64,000 nt of DNA from the NCBI GenBank assembly GCA_002256425.1, contig NKIZ01000001.1, positions 1,199,943 through 1,263,942 of the forward strand. The letters run 5' to 3'. Position numbers and translations under genes: made by a program. The notes under the pieces were generated by a model that did not search any database, was not told the DNA's origin, and saw only the letters and a program-made list of their open reading frames with translations. Each line of letters starts with the position of its first letter. The stretch's first letter is position 1. The stretch is from Alphaproteobacteria bacterium PA2. Lineage in GTDB: Bacteria; Pseudomonadota; Alphaproteobacteria; Caulobacterales; Caulobacteraceae. Shown here piece after piece: positions 34,304 through 43,011 of the stretch.

Positions 34304-35458
34304 GTGCTGACGGCAGAGGAAGTCCGAATCCTGTTTCTTTCCCGACAACTTGTGGCCTTGACCGTACTCGTCCTGGTGCTTGTCGGGTGCTCCCCTCAGG
34401 CAACCCGCAAGTCTGGTGAGGACCTGGCGCGTGACGCCTATCCGCAGCCCTTTTCAGAGTCCTGGCTGGACCGTGAGACGGCGCACATGTCGGTCAGCGC
34501 CCTGGCGCTGGCGGCGCGACACACCCCAGGTCGGCGTACAGACTTCTGGGGACGACCCACCGGGTGGGCGGTTCTGGATCTCTCAAAGGCTCCGGATCTG
34601 GGCTTCATGCTGGATCCGACCCCGGACATCGCCGAGGACATCAATGCCCTGCGACCGTTCTCGACCCTTCCGATCCTTCCCATGCGCCCCTTTGTCCTGG
34701 CGGCCTCCATGGACGATACGGCCCGGGCCCTGACCTGTCTGACCCAGGCCGTCTATTATGAGGCCGGGCAGGAGCCGAAACTCGGACAGGAAGCCGTCGC
34801 CCAGGTCATCCTGAACCGGCTGAGGCATCCAGCCTATCCCAAGTCGATCTGCGGCGTCGTCTATCAGGGGGCTTCAAGATCCACGGGGTGCCAGTTCACC
34901 TTTACCTGTGATGGCTCCCTGGGCAGACCGCCCGATCCACTGATCTGGCGCCAGGCGGAGGCTGTGGCCCGTCAGGCCCTTGGCGGCCATGTGGTCAAGG
35001 AGATCGGGACAGCCACCCACTATCATGCCGGCTATGTCGCGCCGTACTGGGCGCCAACCCTGGTCAAGATGGTTCGTATCGGGCAGCACATCTTCTACCG
35101 CTGGACTGGCCCTGGCGGCCAACCGGCGGCCTTCAAAGGGCGGTATGCCGGTGCGGAATTCTATGTTTCCCCCGACATACTGGGCAGTCTGGACGCGCGC
35201 ACCCAGGGCCTGTTCAATCCGGAAGTCCAGGGCGTTCCTGCCGGTCGGCAGGTCACCCTCGGCGTGGCCGGAGACGTGCGGACCTATACGGTCGCGGACC
35301 CGCTTGCCGTAGATGGCGAGCGGACACGGGTTCAAGGCGCCCTGATTCCAAGTCGACGCAAGCCGACGCCGGATGAAATCCGCCAGATCAACGCCGCCCT
35401 TGAGAAGATCGAGAAGGGCGAGGCCGATGCGGCGACAACGACAGCGCCCCAGCCCTGA
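34304..35458 (+). CDS. SleB-type cell wall hydrolase, probable lipoprotein
   Basis: The 384-residue protein has a hydrophobic N-terminus ending in the lipobox-like LVGC at about 26-29. The catalytic Hydrolase_2 domain is at about 140-265: LTCLTQAVYYEAGQEP with the catalytic Glu, AQVILNRLRHPAYPKSICGVVYQGASRST (seen as VILNRLRHP and GVVYQGASRSTGCQF), TCDGSLG and GTATHYHAGYVAPYW. It is a paralogue of the protein at 27411-28469. The C-terminal 115 residues differ from that paralogue. The start is GTG at 34304 with AAGG upstream. Confidence 0.85.
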   Translation: MLTAEEVRILFLSRQLVALTVLVLVLVGCSPQATRKSGEDLARDAYPQPFSESWLDRETAHMSVSALALAARHTPGRRTDFWGRPTGWAVLDLSKAPDLGFMLDPTPDIAEDINALRPFSTLPILPMRPFVLAASMDDTARALTCLTQAVYYEAGQEPKLGQEAVAQVILNRLRHPAYPKSICGVVYQGASRSTGCQFTFTCDGSLGRPPDPLIWRQAEAVARQALGGHVVKEIGTATHYHAGYVAPYWAPTLVKMVRIGQHIFYRWTGPGGQPAAFKGRYAGAEFYVSPDILGSLDARTQGLFNPEVQGVPAGRQVTLGVAGDVRTYTVADPLAVDGERTRVQGALIPSRRKPTPDEIRQINAALEKIEKGEADAATTTAPQP

Positions 35459-35530
35459 TCCACCCGAAGGTGAACGGGGCGTTAGGACTCTCGTGATACG
35501 GACCCTCGACGTTTGACCTTGGGGGGCTCC

Positions 35531-36379
35531 ATGTCCGATTCAAATTCCGGCCGCGTTTCCAGCCATAATCAGGGTCGCCGGAGGCTGGTTCTCGGTCTTG
35601 GCGCCAGCTTCCTTGGACTTGCAGCCGCCCTGGCCGAAGACATTCCCGGGCACGCTCCCGCCCAACATTCCGCTCCGGCCAGGAAGAAGGCCAGGGCGCC
35701 GGCAGCCCGCTCCGCCCAGGCGTCCCATGCAGCGCCTGTAGAGCAGGCGCCCCAGGCCGCCCACGTGGTCGAAGCCGGCCTCGATCCGGAAGTCGCCATG
35801 AGCCGGCTGATGGATGGCAATGTGCGTTACATGTCGGGCTTCGCGACCCATCCGAACCAGGAATTGTCGCGGCGGGCTGAAGTCGCCAAGGGCCAGAAGC
35901 CCTTTGCCTCCATCCTGGCCTGCGCCGACAGCCGGGTCGCCCCGGAAATCCTCTTTGACCAGGGGCTGGGCGACCTGTTTGTCGCCCGCGTCGCCGGCAA
36001 TGTGGTTGATGACGCCATCCTGGCATCCCTTGAGTACTCGGTCATCCACCTTGGCTCGACCCTGATCATGGTCCTTGGCCATGAACGCTGTGGCGCGGTG
36101 AAGGCGACCATAGACGCCCTGGACGGTCATGGATCTGAAGAGGATGTCGGCACCAAGATCGGCGCCCTTGCGGCCCTGATTGCACCGGCCGTGGGCGCTG
36201 TTCCCAAGGGCGCCAGCGATCGCCTGGACTCTTCGGTGTCCATGAACGCCGCCATGACCGCCGCAGAAATCTTCGCCCGCAGCCCGCCGCTTCGCTCGCG
36301 GGTCCTGGCCGGGAAACTCAAGATCGTCGCAGCCCGCTATGACCTGGATGACGGACGGGTTACCCCCGCTCGCAGCTAG
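35531..36379 (+). CDS. Beta-class carbonic anhydrase, exported
   Basis: The 282-residue protein has an N-terminal RRRLVLGLGASFLGLAAALA signal with a Tat-like arginine cluster. An Ala/His/Pro-rich linker leads to the beta-CA domain from about residue 90. The zinc ligands are in ILACADSRVAPE (Cys, Asp) and VLGHERCGAV (His, Cys). It interconverts CO2 and bicarbonate, probably in the periplasm, which is uncommon for the beta class. ATG at 35531 follows a G-run (GGGGGG). The stop shares CTAG with the next gene. Confidence 0.9.
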   Translation: MSDSNSGRVSSHNQGRRRLVLGLGASFLGLAAALAEDIPGHAPAQHSAPARKKARAPAARSAQASHAAPVEQAPQAAHVVEAGLDPEVAMSRLMDGNVRYMSGFATHPNQELSRRAEVAKGQKPFASILACADSRVAPEILFDQGLGDLFVARVAGNVVDDAILASLEYSVIHLGSTLIMVLGHERCGAVKATIDALDGHGSEEDVGTKIGALAALIAPAVGAVPKGASDRLDSSVSMNAAMTAAEIFARSPPLRSRVLAGKLKIVAARYDLDDGRVTPARS

Positions 36380-36885
36380 ACCCCGAAGGCGTCTGGATAG
36401 ACGACAGTCAGGGGCTGATCCAGGGCGCCCGGCTCAATGGCCTTCGCCATAAAGGCTGGTGAGCCGGAAAAGGCGCACTTCAGGTTCCTGGCTGCTTCTG
36501 TGCTGAACCCGAACCTTGGGTAATAGGCTGGGTGTCCCAGCAGGATGACTGCGGCGGCCCCAAATTCCTTTGCGGAATCGAGGCCGGCGCGGATCAGCCG
36601 CCCCCCGGTTCCGCATTTCTGCAGGTCAGGCCTCACCGAGACCGGCGCCAGAGCCGCATAGAGGTTAAGGCTGTCGGCCCACATACGACTGAACAGTATG
36701 TGGCCAACCAGGGTTTCGCCGTCGATTTCAACCAGCTCGAACATGGCGTCGCCGTCGGCTCGCAGACGCTCCACCAGATCGGCCTCATCGGTGCGCTCAA
36801 AGGCGGCCGCGACCACATTGCGGATGGTCGGGTGATCGGAAGGCTTTGCATAGCGGATCATGCCGCAAGCATAGGGAAATCTCAC
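36376..36885 (-). CDS. GNAT-family N-acetyltransferase (YhbS-like)
   Basis: The 169-residue protein has a GNAT fold: LVEIDGETLVGHILFSRM, LAPVSVRPDLQKCGTGGRLIRAGLD (acetyl-CoA loop QKCGTGG) and VILLGHPAYYPRFGFS. GTG at 36885 overlaps the upstream stop as GTGA, which suggests coupling. ATG at 36861 would start the conserved region directly, so either may be used. The substrate is unknown. Confidence 0.78.
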   Translation of the reverse strand: MRFPYACGMIRYAKPSDHPTIRNVVAAAFERTDEADLVERLRADGDAMFELVEIDGETLVGHILFSRMWADSLNLYAALAPVSVRPDLQKCGTGGRLIRAGLDSAKEFGAAAVILLGHPAYYPRFGFSTEAARNLKCAFSGSPAFMAKAIEPGALDQPLTVVYPDAFGV

Positions 36886-37340
36886 CTCAGGGGAAGGCAG
36901 AGCTCGGTCAGCAGATCCTCAGGCGCGGTCTGCCTTGGATCGTTGAGATTGATCTCGCAGCAGGGCAGGGGCGCTGGCGCCTCGCCGCTGGTCGACAGCC
37001 AGCCAAAGAGCTCCTGATACCCCTTGCCGATCTGGGCATAGGGTCCCTTGTAGAGCAGGACGGCCTGCTTCCCGCCCGGAACCTGATGGATTTCAACCAC
37101 ATCGTCTCCCTCAACATCAGGCCCCACCGTCAGTCCGGCAAGGGCTTCCTGGTCCTTGGGCGGTACGGTCGTCATGTCGCTGAGATAGACAGCGACGCCC
37201 ACCGCCGGGGGCATGACAACTCCCTTCGGACCGGCCCAGGCCATAAGCCTGTCGAAGGCTGCGCCGATTTCCTGGGGCGGGCCCTTGTGACGGACCGCAG
37301 CAATGCGCAGGGCAGGGCGATTGAGGATGTGAACAGGCAT
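36882..37340 (-). CDS. GyrI-like small-molecule-binding domain protein
   Basis: The 152-residue protein is a stand-alone GyrI-like/SOUL-type ligand-binding domain: VAVRHKGPPQEIGAAFDRLMAW-type helix, GVAVYLSD, AGLTVGPDV and the VLLYKGPYAQIGKGYQELFGWL helix-strand. Such domains occur as effector parts of AraC regulators or as free proteins. ATG at 37340 follows GGGAG; an in-frame open stretch to 37415 is less likely. It overlaps the GNAT gene by 4 bp. Confidence 0.78.
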   Translation of the reverse strand: MPVHILNRPALRIAAVRHKGPPQEIGAAFDRLMAWAGPKGVVMPPAVGVAVYLSDMTTVPPKDQEALAGLTVGPDVEGDDVVEIHQVPGGKQAVLLYKGPYAQIGKGYQELFGWLSTSGEAPAPLPCCEINLNDPRQTAPEDLLTELCLPLR

Positions 37341-37504
37341 GGCGGAGGCTCCCGGGATTTCCCTGCTGAAGGGCCTGAAGTCGGCCGGGCCTGATCCTGG
37401 AGCCCGATCCCCCAATCATGCCGGACGGCGATCCTAGCCTCAACAGCCTTTACGTCATTCTGGTCTCTGACGCCTGAAGTCGGCTTGACCCGGGGAGCGG
37501 GAGA

Positions 37505-38803
37505 CTAATCCCCGGCGACCCAGGAAACATCAGCCCCCAGGGCGTTCAGGTTTTCCACGAACTTCGGGTGGGCCCGCTGGATGGGCGCCGCGTTCAGGAT
37601 CATGGATTCCCCCTCAATGCTGGCGGCCAGCATGAAGAGGGCGATGGCGACGCGGATGATGTAGGGGCTTTCAACCGTGGCAGGCATGAGCGGCTTGCCG
37701 CCATAAATGATCAGCCGGTGCGGGTCGCACAGGACCGCATGGGCCCCGAACTTGCCCAGTTCCGAAGTCCAGCCCAGGGCGCCTTCATAAACCTTGTTCC
37801 AGTACATCACTGACCCCTCGGCGCGGACGCCCAGGGCGATGAAGATCGGCAGGAGGTCAGCCGGGACATAGGGCCAGGGCGCCGCCTCGACCTTGGTCAG
37901 GATGTTGGTTGTGAAAGGCTCGCGGATCTTCAGTCGACCGTCGATCCGGGCGCTGGAATAGCCGTCCTTGTGGGTCACTTCGACGCCGAACTTGGCGAAG
38001 GTGCGGTCCAGCAGGGGGAATTGCTCCACAGCGCCGTTCTTGATCTTCACCTCGCCGCCCGTGATGGCGCCCATGGCCAGGAAGGTGGCGATCTCGTGGA
38101 AGTCGTCGGCGAAGGTGAACTCGACGCCGTGCAGGGCCTCGACGCCGGTGACGACGATACGGGATCCGCCAACCCCTTCGATCTTCGCGCCCATCCGGGT
38201 CAGGAAGGTGCAGAATTCCTGGACATGGGGCTCGCAGGCCGCGTTGGTGAGCTGGGAGCGACCCTTTGCCGTGGCCGCGCAGAGGATGAAGTTCTCGGTC
38301 GTTGTGACCGAGGCATAGTCCAGCCAGTGATCTGCTGCTGTGAATCCCGCCGGCGTTGCGATGTGCAGGGCGTCCGGTTCGCGATCGACCTGGGCCCCGA
38401 AGGTCTGGAAGACTTCGATATGTGGGTCGATTTCCCGGGCGCCGAGGGTGCAGCCCGTCGCATCCTCCTCGATGCTCGCGGCGTTGAACCGGTGCAGCAG
38501 GGCAGGGATCAGCATCAGGGTCGAGCGCATGCCCAGGGGCAGGTGGGCCGCCTTTGGGTCAAGGCCAGCCGAGTGCTTGACCACCAGGGTGCCGGTCTCG
38601 AAATCCATGGAAACCGAGCTGCCCAGATTTCTGAAGAAATCCAGGATCTTGCGGACGTCCGTAATATCCGGAACCCGGTGCAGGGTGACGGTCTCTTCCG
38701 TCAGCAGGGTCGCGCACAGTATGGGCAGGACCGCATTCTTGTTGGCTGAGGGGCTCAGGGTCCCGCGCAGGGGACGACCGCCGCGCACGATCAGATTGGT
38801 CAT
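37505..38803 (-). CDS. MurA-like UDP-N-acetylglucosamine 1-carboxyvinyltransferase
   Basis: The 432-residue EPSP-synthase-fold protein has two repeated inside-out barrels. The N-terminal substrate motif reads SANKNAVLPIL where MurA usually has SGAKNAALP. The catalytic cysteine loop is GCTLGAREIDPH. Later blocks LPADLLPIFIAL and a C-terminal GESMILN region fit the family. It would add enolpyruvate to UDP-GlcNAc, the first peptidoglycan-specific step, but its divergence suggests a second MurA paralogue with a specialised role. It starts 9 bp after trxB. Confidence 0.82.
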   Translation of the reverse strand: MTNLIVRGGRPLRGTLSPSANKNAVLPILCATLLTEETVTLHRVPDITDVRKILDFFRNLGSSVSMDFETGTLVVKHSAGLDPKAAHLPLGMRSTLMLIPALLHRFNAASIEEDATGCTLGAREIDPHIEVFQTFGAQVDREPDALHIATPAGFTAADHWLDYASVTTTENFILCAATAKGRSQLTNAACEPHVQEFCTFLTRMGAKIEGVGGSRIVVTGVEALHGVEFTFADDFHEIATFLAMGAITGGEVKIKNGAVEQFPLLDRTFAKFGVEVTHKDGYSSARIDGRLKIREPFTTNILTKVEAAPWPYVPADLLPIFIALGVRAEGSVMYWNKVYEGALGWTSELGKFGAHAVLCDPHRLIIYGGKPLMPATVESPYIIRVAIALFMLAASIEGESMILNAAPIQRAHPKFVENLNALGADVSWVAGD

Positions 38804-38812
38804 GGTCGCGTC

Positions 38813-39799
38813 CTATTCGGCTGCGGATGCAGGGACGGCGCCCCTGTGTTCATGGTCTTCTTCGGCCAGCAGACGAACAGCCTCAAGGGCCGCCATACAG
38901 CCCATGCCTGCCGCCGTTACGGCCTGACGGTAGACGTCATCAGTGACATCACCAGCCGCAAAGACCCCCTGGATGGCTGTGGAGGCCGAGCCCGGGCGGA
39001 CCTTGAGATAGCCCGAAGCGTCCATTTCCAGCTGGCCCTTGAAGAGTTCCGAGGCCGGGGCGTGGCCAATGGCGATGAACACACCATCGGCGGAGACGTC
39101 CTGAATCGCGCCGGTCTTGACGTTCTTCAGCTTCACGCCGGTCACGCTCATGGGGTCGGCCGAGCCCACGACTTCCTCAACAGCGCTGTCCCAGATGACC
39201 TCGACCTTGGGATTGGCGAAGAGGCGTTCCTGCAGGATCCTCTCGGCCCTGAACTCGGCCTTGCGGTGGACGACCGTGACCTTGGCCGCGAAGTTGGTGA
39301 GGAATAGGGCCTCTTCCACGGCGGTGTTGCCGCCGCCGACCACGATCACGTTCTTGCCGCGATAGAAGAAGCCGTCGCAGGTGGCGCAGGCCGAGACGCC
39401 GAAGCCCTGGAACTTCTGCTCGCTTTCCAGACCCAGCCACTTGGCCTGGGCGCCCGTGGCGATGATCAGGGTCTCGGTCAGCCAGACCGCGCCGCTGTCG
39501 CATTCCAGCCGGAAGGGGCGCTGGGACAGGTCGGCCTTCAGCACGATGTCCGTGATGATTTCGGTCCCCACATGCTCGGCCTGGGCCTGCATCTGCTCCA
39601 TGAGCCAGGGTCCCTGAATCACCTCGGCAAAACCGGGATAGTTCTCGACATCGGTTGTGATGGTCAGCTGGCCGCCGGGCTGGATGCCCTGGATCAGAAC
39701 GGGTTTCAGCAGGGCGCGGGCGGCATAGACCGCTGCGGTGTATCCGGCGGGGCCAGATCCGATGATCAGGCAGCGGGCAGTGCGGGGCGTCGTGGTCAT
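38813..39799 (-). CDS. trxB: Thioredoxin reductase
   Basis: The 328-residue flavoprotein has the FAD-binding motif IIGSGPAGYTAAVYAAR, the redox pair CATC in SACATCDGFFYRG, the NADPH-binding VVGGGNTAVEEALFL, and the second FAD motif GVFAAGDVTDDVYRQAVTAAG. It passes electrons from NADPH to thioredoxin. It is followed after 9 bp by the MurA-like gene and likely shares its transcript. Confidence 0.94.
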   Translation of the reverse strand: MTTTPRTARCLIIGSGPAGYTAAVYAARALLKPVLIQGIQPGGQLTITTDVENYPGFAEVIQGPWLMEQMQAQAEHVGTEIITDIVLKADLSQRPFRLECDSGAVWLTETLIIATGAQAKWLGLESEQKFQGFGVSACATCDGFFYRGKNVIVVGGGNTAVEEALFLTNFAAKVTVVHRKAEFRAERILQERLFANPKVEVIWDSAVEEVVGSADPMSVTGVKLKNVKTGAIQDVSADGVFIAIGHAPASELFKGQLEMDASGYLKVRPGSASTAIQGVFAAGDVTDDVYRQAVTAAGMGCMAALEAVRLLAEEDHEHRGAVPASAAE

Positions 39800-39850
39800 G
39801 TCTCACATGTAAGAGAGATTCTGGTCCTGCGCGATGCCGTACGCCCAGAT

Positions 39851-40879
39851 TCAGCGCGGCAAAAGCTCAATCAGCTTTTGCGCGATCCTGCTCGCTCCGG
39901 TTCCGTCGGTCAGGGCTGCCGAATTGGCGCTGAGTTTCGCGCGCAGGGTCAGGTCTGCGACGAGTCTGACAAAGGCGCGCTCCAGGCGGCTTTCGAAATT
40001 CGGGTCCTCTGAGTCAATACAGATGGCGGCCTCAAGTTCGGTCAGCCTGATGGCGGTTTCCCTGTCCGATGGCCGGACTGCCACAGCGATCAGGGGCAGA
40101 CCCAGGGCTGAGGCCTCCCAAAGTCCGGCACCCATTGCAGATATGGCGAGATCGGCCCGTGCAGCGATCCTTGGACGCTCCAGAGGATGGTTGTTCAGGG
40201 TAAGGCGTGGGTCACGGGCTGAGATCCGGTCAAGGCCGCGCCGACCTTCGAAATCCTCTGGCAGGAGCACTTCCAGGGTTGCATCCCCGAGCCGGGGTCT
40301 CAGGTGGTCGACCATGCGCACGGTCAGGTCGGTTGGCGTATCAGCATCAATGGAAAGCAATAAACGCCGGACAGATCCGGGCTCGAAAACACGGCCAAGC
40401 CGCTGTTGCGCATACTCGCTGCTCATAAGGGCGAAGATCGGTCCCGTCAGGATTTCCGCGCTTTCGGGCGCCAGCGCCTTGTAGTTGGCCGGATCAGAGT
40501 TCATGGCCGGATTGACAACGATCCGGCCGCCAATTTCCCGATCGGCGGCGTCGTCAAGAATGACCGAAGGACGGTCCTTGGCCAGAGCCTCGTGGTCTGT
40601 TCGCCCCAGTCCCGGATGGTCAATGACGACAGCGTCATACTCCACACGGGCCGCCGCCCTGCATATCTCGTCTGAGGTGTCGCCTGCCGAAGTGGTTCGG
40701 GCCATGGCAGGCGAAAGGCCGTTGAGGCGCTGGGTGTTTTCCGGGGTTGCAATGAAGGTGCAGGCGCCGCCGCAATCCGCCAGGGCCTGGGCAAGGATCA
40801 GGCTGCGGGCCAGATGATCAATGCCATGGCCTGCGTGACCTGAAGCGACGAACAGGAAACGGGAATTGGTCTGAAGCAT
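39851..40879 (-). CDS. PseG-like UDP-sugar hydrolase (pseudaminic acid pathway)
   Basis: The 342-residue protein has a GT-B fold: FLFVASGHAGHGIDHLARSLILAQAL at the N-terminus, YDAVVIDHPGLG, SVILDDAADRE, ILTGPIFALM and the C-terminal ADLAISAMGAGLWEASALGLPLIAV nucleotide-sugar site. This matches PseG (FlmD in Caulobacter), which removes UDP during pseudaminic acid synthesis for flagellin glycosylation. An acetyltransferase gene sits 6 bp upstream on the same strand. The rest of the pathway is not in the window. Confidence 0.7.
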   Translation of the reverse strand: MLQTNSRFLFVASGHAGHGIDHLARSLILAQALADCGGACTFIATPENTQRLNGLSPAMARTTSAGDTSDEICRAAARVEYDAVVIDHPGLGRTDHEALAKDRPSVILDDAADREIGGRIVVNPAMNSDPANYKALAPESAEILTGPIFALMSSEYAQQRLGRVFEPGSVRRLLLSIDADTPTDLTVRMVDHLRPRLGDATLEVLLPEDFEGRRGLDRISARDPRLTLNNHPLERPRIAARADLAISAMGAGLWEASALGLPLIAVAVRPSDRETAIRLTELEAAICIDSEDPNFESRLERAFVRLVADLTLRAKLSANSAALTDGTGASRIAQKLIELLPR

Positions 40880-40885
40880 CCGCCT

Positions 40886-41341
40886 TCAGACCTCCAACTG
40901 GGCGTCGATCGCAGCCTTGTAGATCACGAAGAAGATTTCGGGATCATCCGGATCCAGGTTCTCCACCATGCCGGTGATCCGGTAGCCCCGCTGGACCAGC
41001 AGGTCTCTCATGATGACATTGGACTCATTGGCGGACACAAAGAAGCGGTCGTCAGTGAGGCCGATTTCAATATTGGATAGCAGGGCCGACGCTATGCCCA
41101 TCCTGCGCCGGTTGGTCGCTGTTGCGATCAGTTCGAGAAAGGGGTGGCCGAAAAACTCACCCAGGACGGCGAAGGCTGTGATCCGATCATCCAGAAGCAG
41201 AACCTTCACGGTTCGGCCCATCTCGCCCCTAATTGCATTGCTGATGTAGTCGTAGCGGCGCTCCTCACGCTCAGCGACGGCGTCGACCCGGAGTATGTCC
41301 GGGACATCGCTGAGGGCCGCGAAGCGGATTTCGACACTCAT
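40886..41341 (-). CDS. GNAT-family N-acetyltransferase
   Basis: The 151-residue protein has a GNAT core: LELIATATNRRRMGIASALLSNIE with the acetyl-CoA loop RRRMGIAS, then FVSANESNVIMRDLLVQRGYRITG. ATG at 41341 (MSVEIRF) follows AAGGCG; the longer frame to 41386 is less likely. Its position directly before the PseG-like gene makes a role in the same sugar pathway possible (FlmH/PseH step), but it does not clearly match PseH. Confidence 0.75.
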   Translation of the reverse strand: MSVEIRFAALSDVPDILRVDAVAEREERRYDYISNAIRGEMGRTVKVLLLDDRITAFAVLGEFFGHPFLELIATATNRRRMGIASALLSNIEIGLTDDRFFVSANESNVIMRDLLVQRGYRITGMVENLDPDDPEIFFVIYKAAIDAQLEV

Positions 41342-41439
41342 AGTCAGAACGCCTTGCAGGTCTTGGGTGCGCAATAGGGGTGGCACGTTCCGAGGTCGGA
41401 ATCACGTTAACGATTAATTGCGGCAGAATGCCGCAGGTG

Positions 41440-42429
41440 TCACCCCTGTCGTTGAGGCAAGAGGCGGTCGGCGCGAGCAATCACCTCGTCAGCCGCCTTA
41501 TCGGTTTCCGCCAATGGGGGATAGGTCCAGGCGTGCAGGTCGCCCTCAAAGGGTCGGGCTATGCCAAGATGCTCGAGGTCCTGGTGGAAGAGCCTGAATT
41601 TCAGGCTTCCGCCATCCATTCTGGCAATGAACACCGGCTTGCCGGTCGCGGCGGCCTCGGTCGCCATGTTTGTTGAGTCTTCGGTGACCAGAACGGCGTC
41701 TGCAGCACCAAGAAAGGCAAAATAGGGGTTCTCGCCCTCCCCATCCCAGATGACCCCGGGCAGATGCCCCAGGCGGGCTGAAAGTATGCGGCGGGCGTCT
41801 GGCGGGGTGCGGCGGGAAAAGGTCGCCATGATGGATCCACCAGAATTCGCGATGGCGTTTTCTATGTCCCGGGCCAGGGCAGAGGCGCGCTCTGGCGAAA
41901 GGTCATGCGCCTTGGATTTTCCGCCGATCAGAACGGCCAGCCGCGGATGGGCAAGGGGTTCAAGCACGGAGGCGAACCTCGCCAGCTCCGATCTCAGTCT
42001 GTCTGGCGTCACGCGATGGGGCGACCCCGTTATGGGCAGGACGTTGTCGCCGTGGGTTCGATCGTGCTTGGGAGCTACCACCAGGTCAAATGGCGAGGTT
42101 GGCATGCGCGGGTCCTGGATCTGGACCACAAGACATTTGCCCTGGGACCAGCGCCGCATTCTGACAGAAAGGGGCAGGGTGGCCCGCCCCGCAGCTATCC
42201 AGATGTCAGGCCAGGGCGCCGAAATGTCGCTGTCAGGAGTCAGGGCCTGAACCGGAAATGGATTCAGGAACCAGGGTAAACGCCCGATCCTGCCCTTCCA
42301 GGCGATCGTCTTCACCTCAATTTCCGCAGGTGTGCGGCGGGAAACGGCTTCAGCCAGACCGAGGGCCGGCCCGGCATTGCCGGCCCGTCCGTCGGACACC
42401 GCCCAGATGCGAAGCGGGGCTAGACCCAC
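41440..42429 (-). CDS. ELM1/DUF1022-family protein (GT-B-like)
   Basis: The 329-residue protein resembles bacterial relatives of plant mitochondrial-fission ELM1: [20 protein letters not shown] at the N-terminus, [33 protein letters not shown] and [22 protein letters not shown]. The fold is that of GT-B glycosyltransferases and the molecular role in bacteria is unknown. GTG at 42429 overlaps the greA end by 10 bp. Confidence 0.82.
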   Translation of the reverse strand: MGLAPLRIWAVSDGRAGNAGPALGLAEAVSRRTPAEIEVKTIAWKGRIGRLPWFLNPFPVQALTPDSDISAPWPDIWIAAGRATLPLSVRMRRWSQGKCLVVQIQDPRMPTSPFDLVVAPKHDRTHGDNVLPITGSPHRVTPDRLRSELARFASVLEPLAHPRLAVLIGGKSKAHDLSPERASALARDIENAIANSGGSIMATFSRRTPPDARRILSARLGHLPGVIWDGEGENPYFAFLGAADAVLVTEDSTNMATEAAATGKPVFIARMDGGSLKFRLFHQDLEHLGIARPFEGDLHAWTYPPLAETDKAADEVIARADRLLPQRQG

Positions 42430-42893
42430 TCGACCTTGAGGATCTCGTAAGCCTTGACGCCGCCAGGGGTGTTTACTTCCACCACATCGCCGGTTTCCTT
42501 GCCGATCATTGCGCGGGCGATCGGGGAGGTGATGGACACCTTGCCAGCCTTCACATCGGCCTCGTGCTCGCCGACGATCTGGTAGCGGGCTTCATCCTCG
42601 GTGTCTTCGTCCACCACCGAAACGGTCGCGCCGAACTTGACCTGGGTGCCGGACAGTTTGGAGACGTCGATAACCTGGGCGCGAGCCATCCGGTCCTCGA
42701 TGTCGGCAATCTGGCCTTCAATCCAGCCCTGACGTTCCTTGGCCGCGTGATACTCGGCGTTCTCGGAAAGATCTCCATGCGCCCGGGCTTCCGAGATCGC
42801 AGCGATCACGGCCGGCCGTTCGATGGTCTTCAAACGCTTCAAGTCGTCGTCGAGAGCTTGATAGCCCTCGGCGGTCATCGGGACTTTTTCCAT
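42420..42893 (-). CDS. greA: Transcription elongation factor GreA
   Basis: The 157-residue protein has the N-terminal coiled coil with the acidic tip ([20 protein letters not shown] and GDLSENAEY) and the C-terminal FKBP-like domain ([23 protein letters not shown]). GreA rescues backtracked RNA polymerase by stimulating transcript cleavage. Confidence 0.95.
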   Translation of the reverse strand: MEKVPMTAEGYQALDDDLKRLKTIERPAVIAAISEARAHGDLSENAEYHAAKERQGWIEGQIADIEDRMARAQVIDVSKLSGTQVKFGATVSVVDEDTEDEARYQIVGEHEADVKAGKVSITSPIARAMIGKETGDVVEVNTPGGVKAYEILKVEWV

Positions 42894-43011
42894 GGCAGAT
42901 GGGACTCGGGTTCGCCCTGGGAATACAGGTTCGACCGTTGGGCGTGAGCGGCCGGGGGGAAGAAACTAGTCGAAACTGCTGGCTAATTCAAGGCCGTGCG
43001 GCGCACAACGC

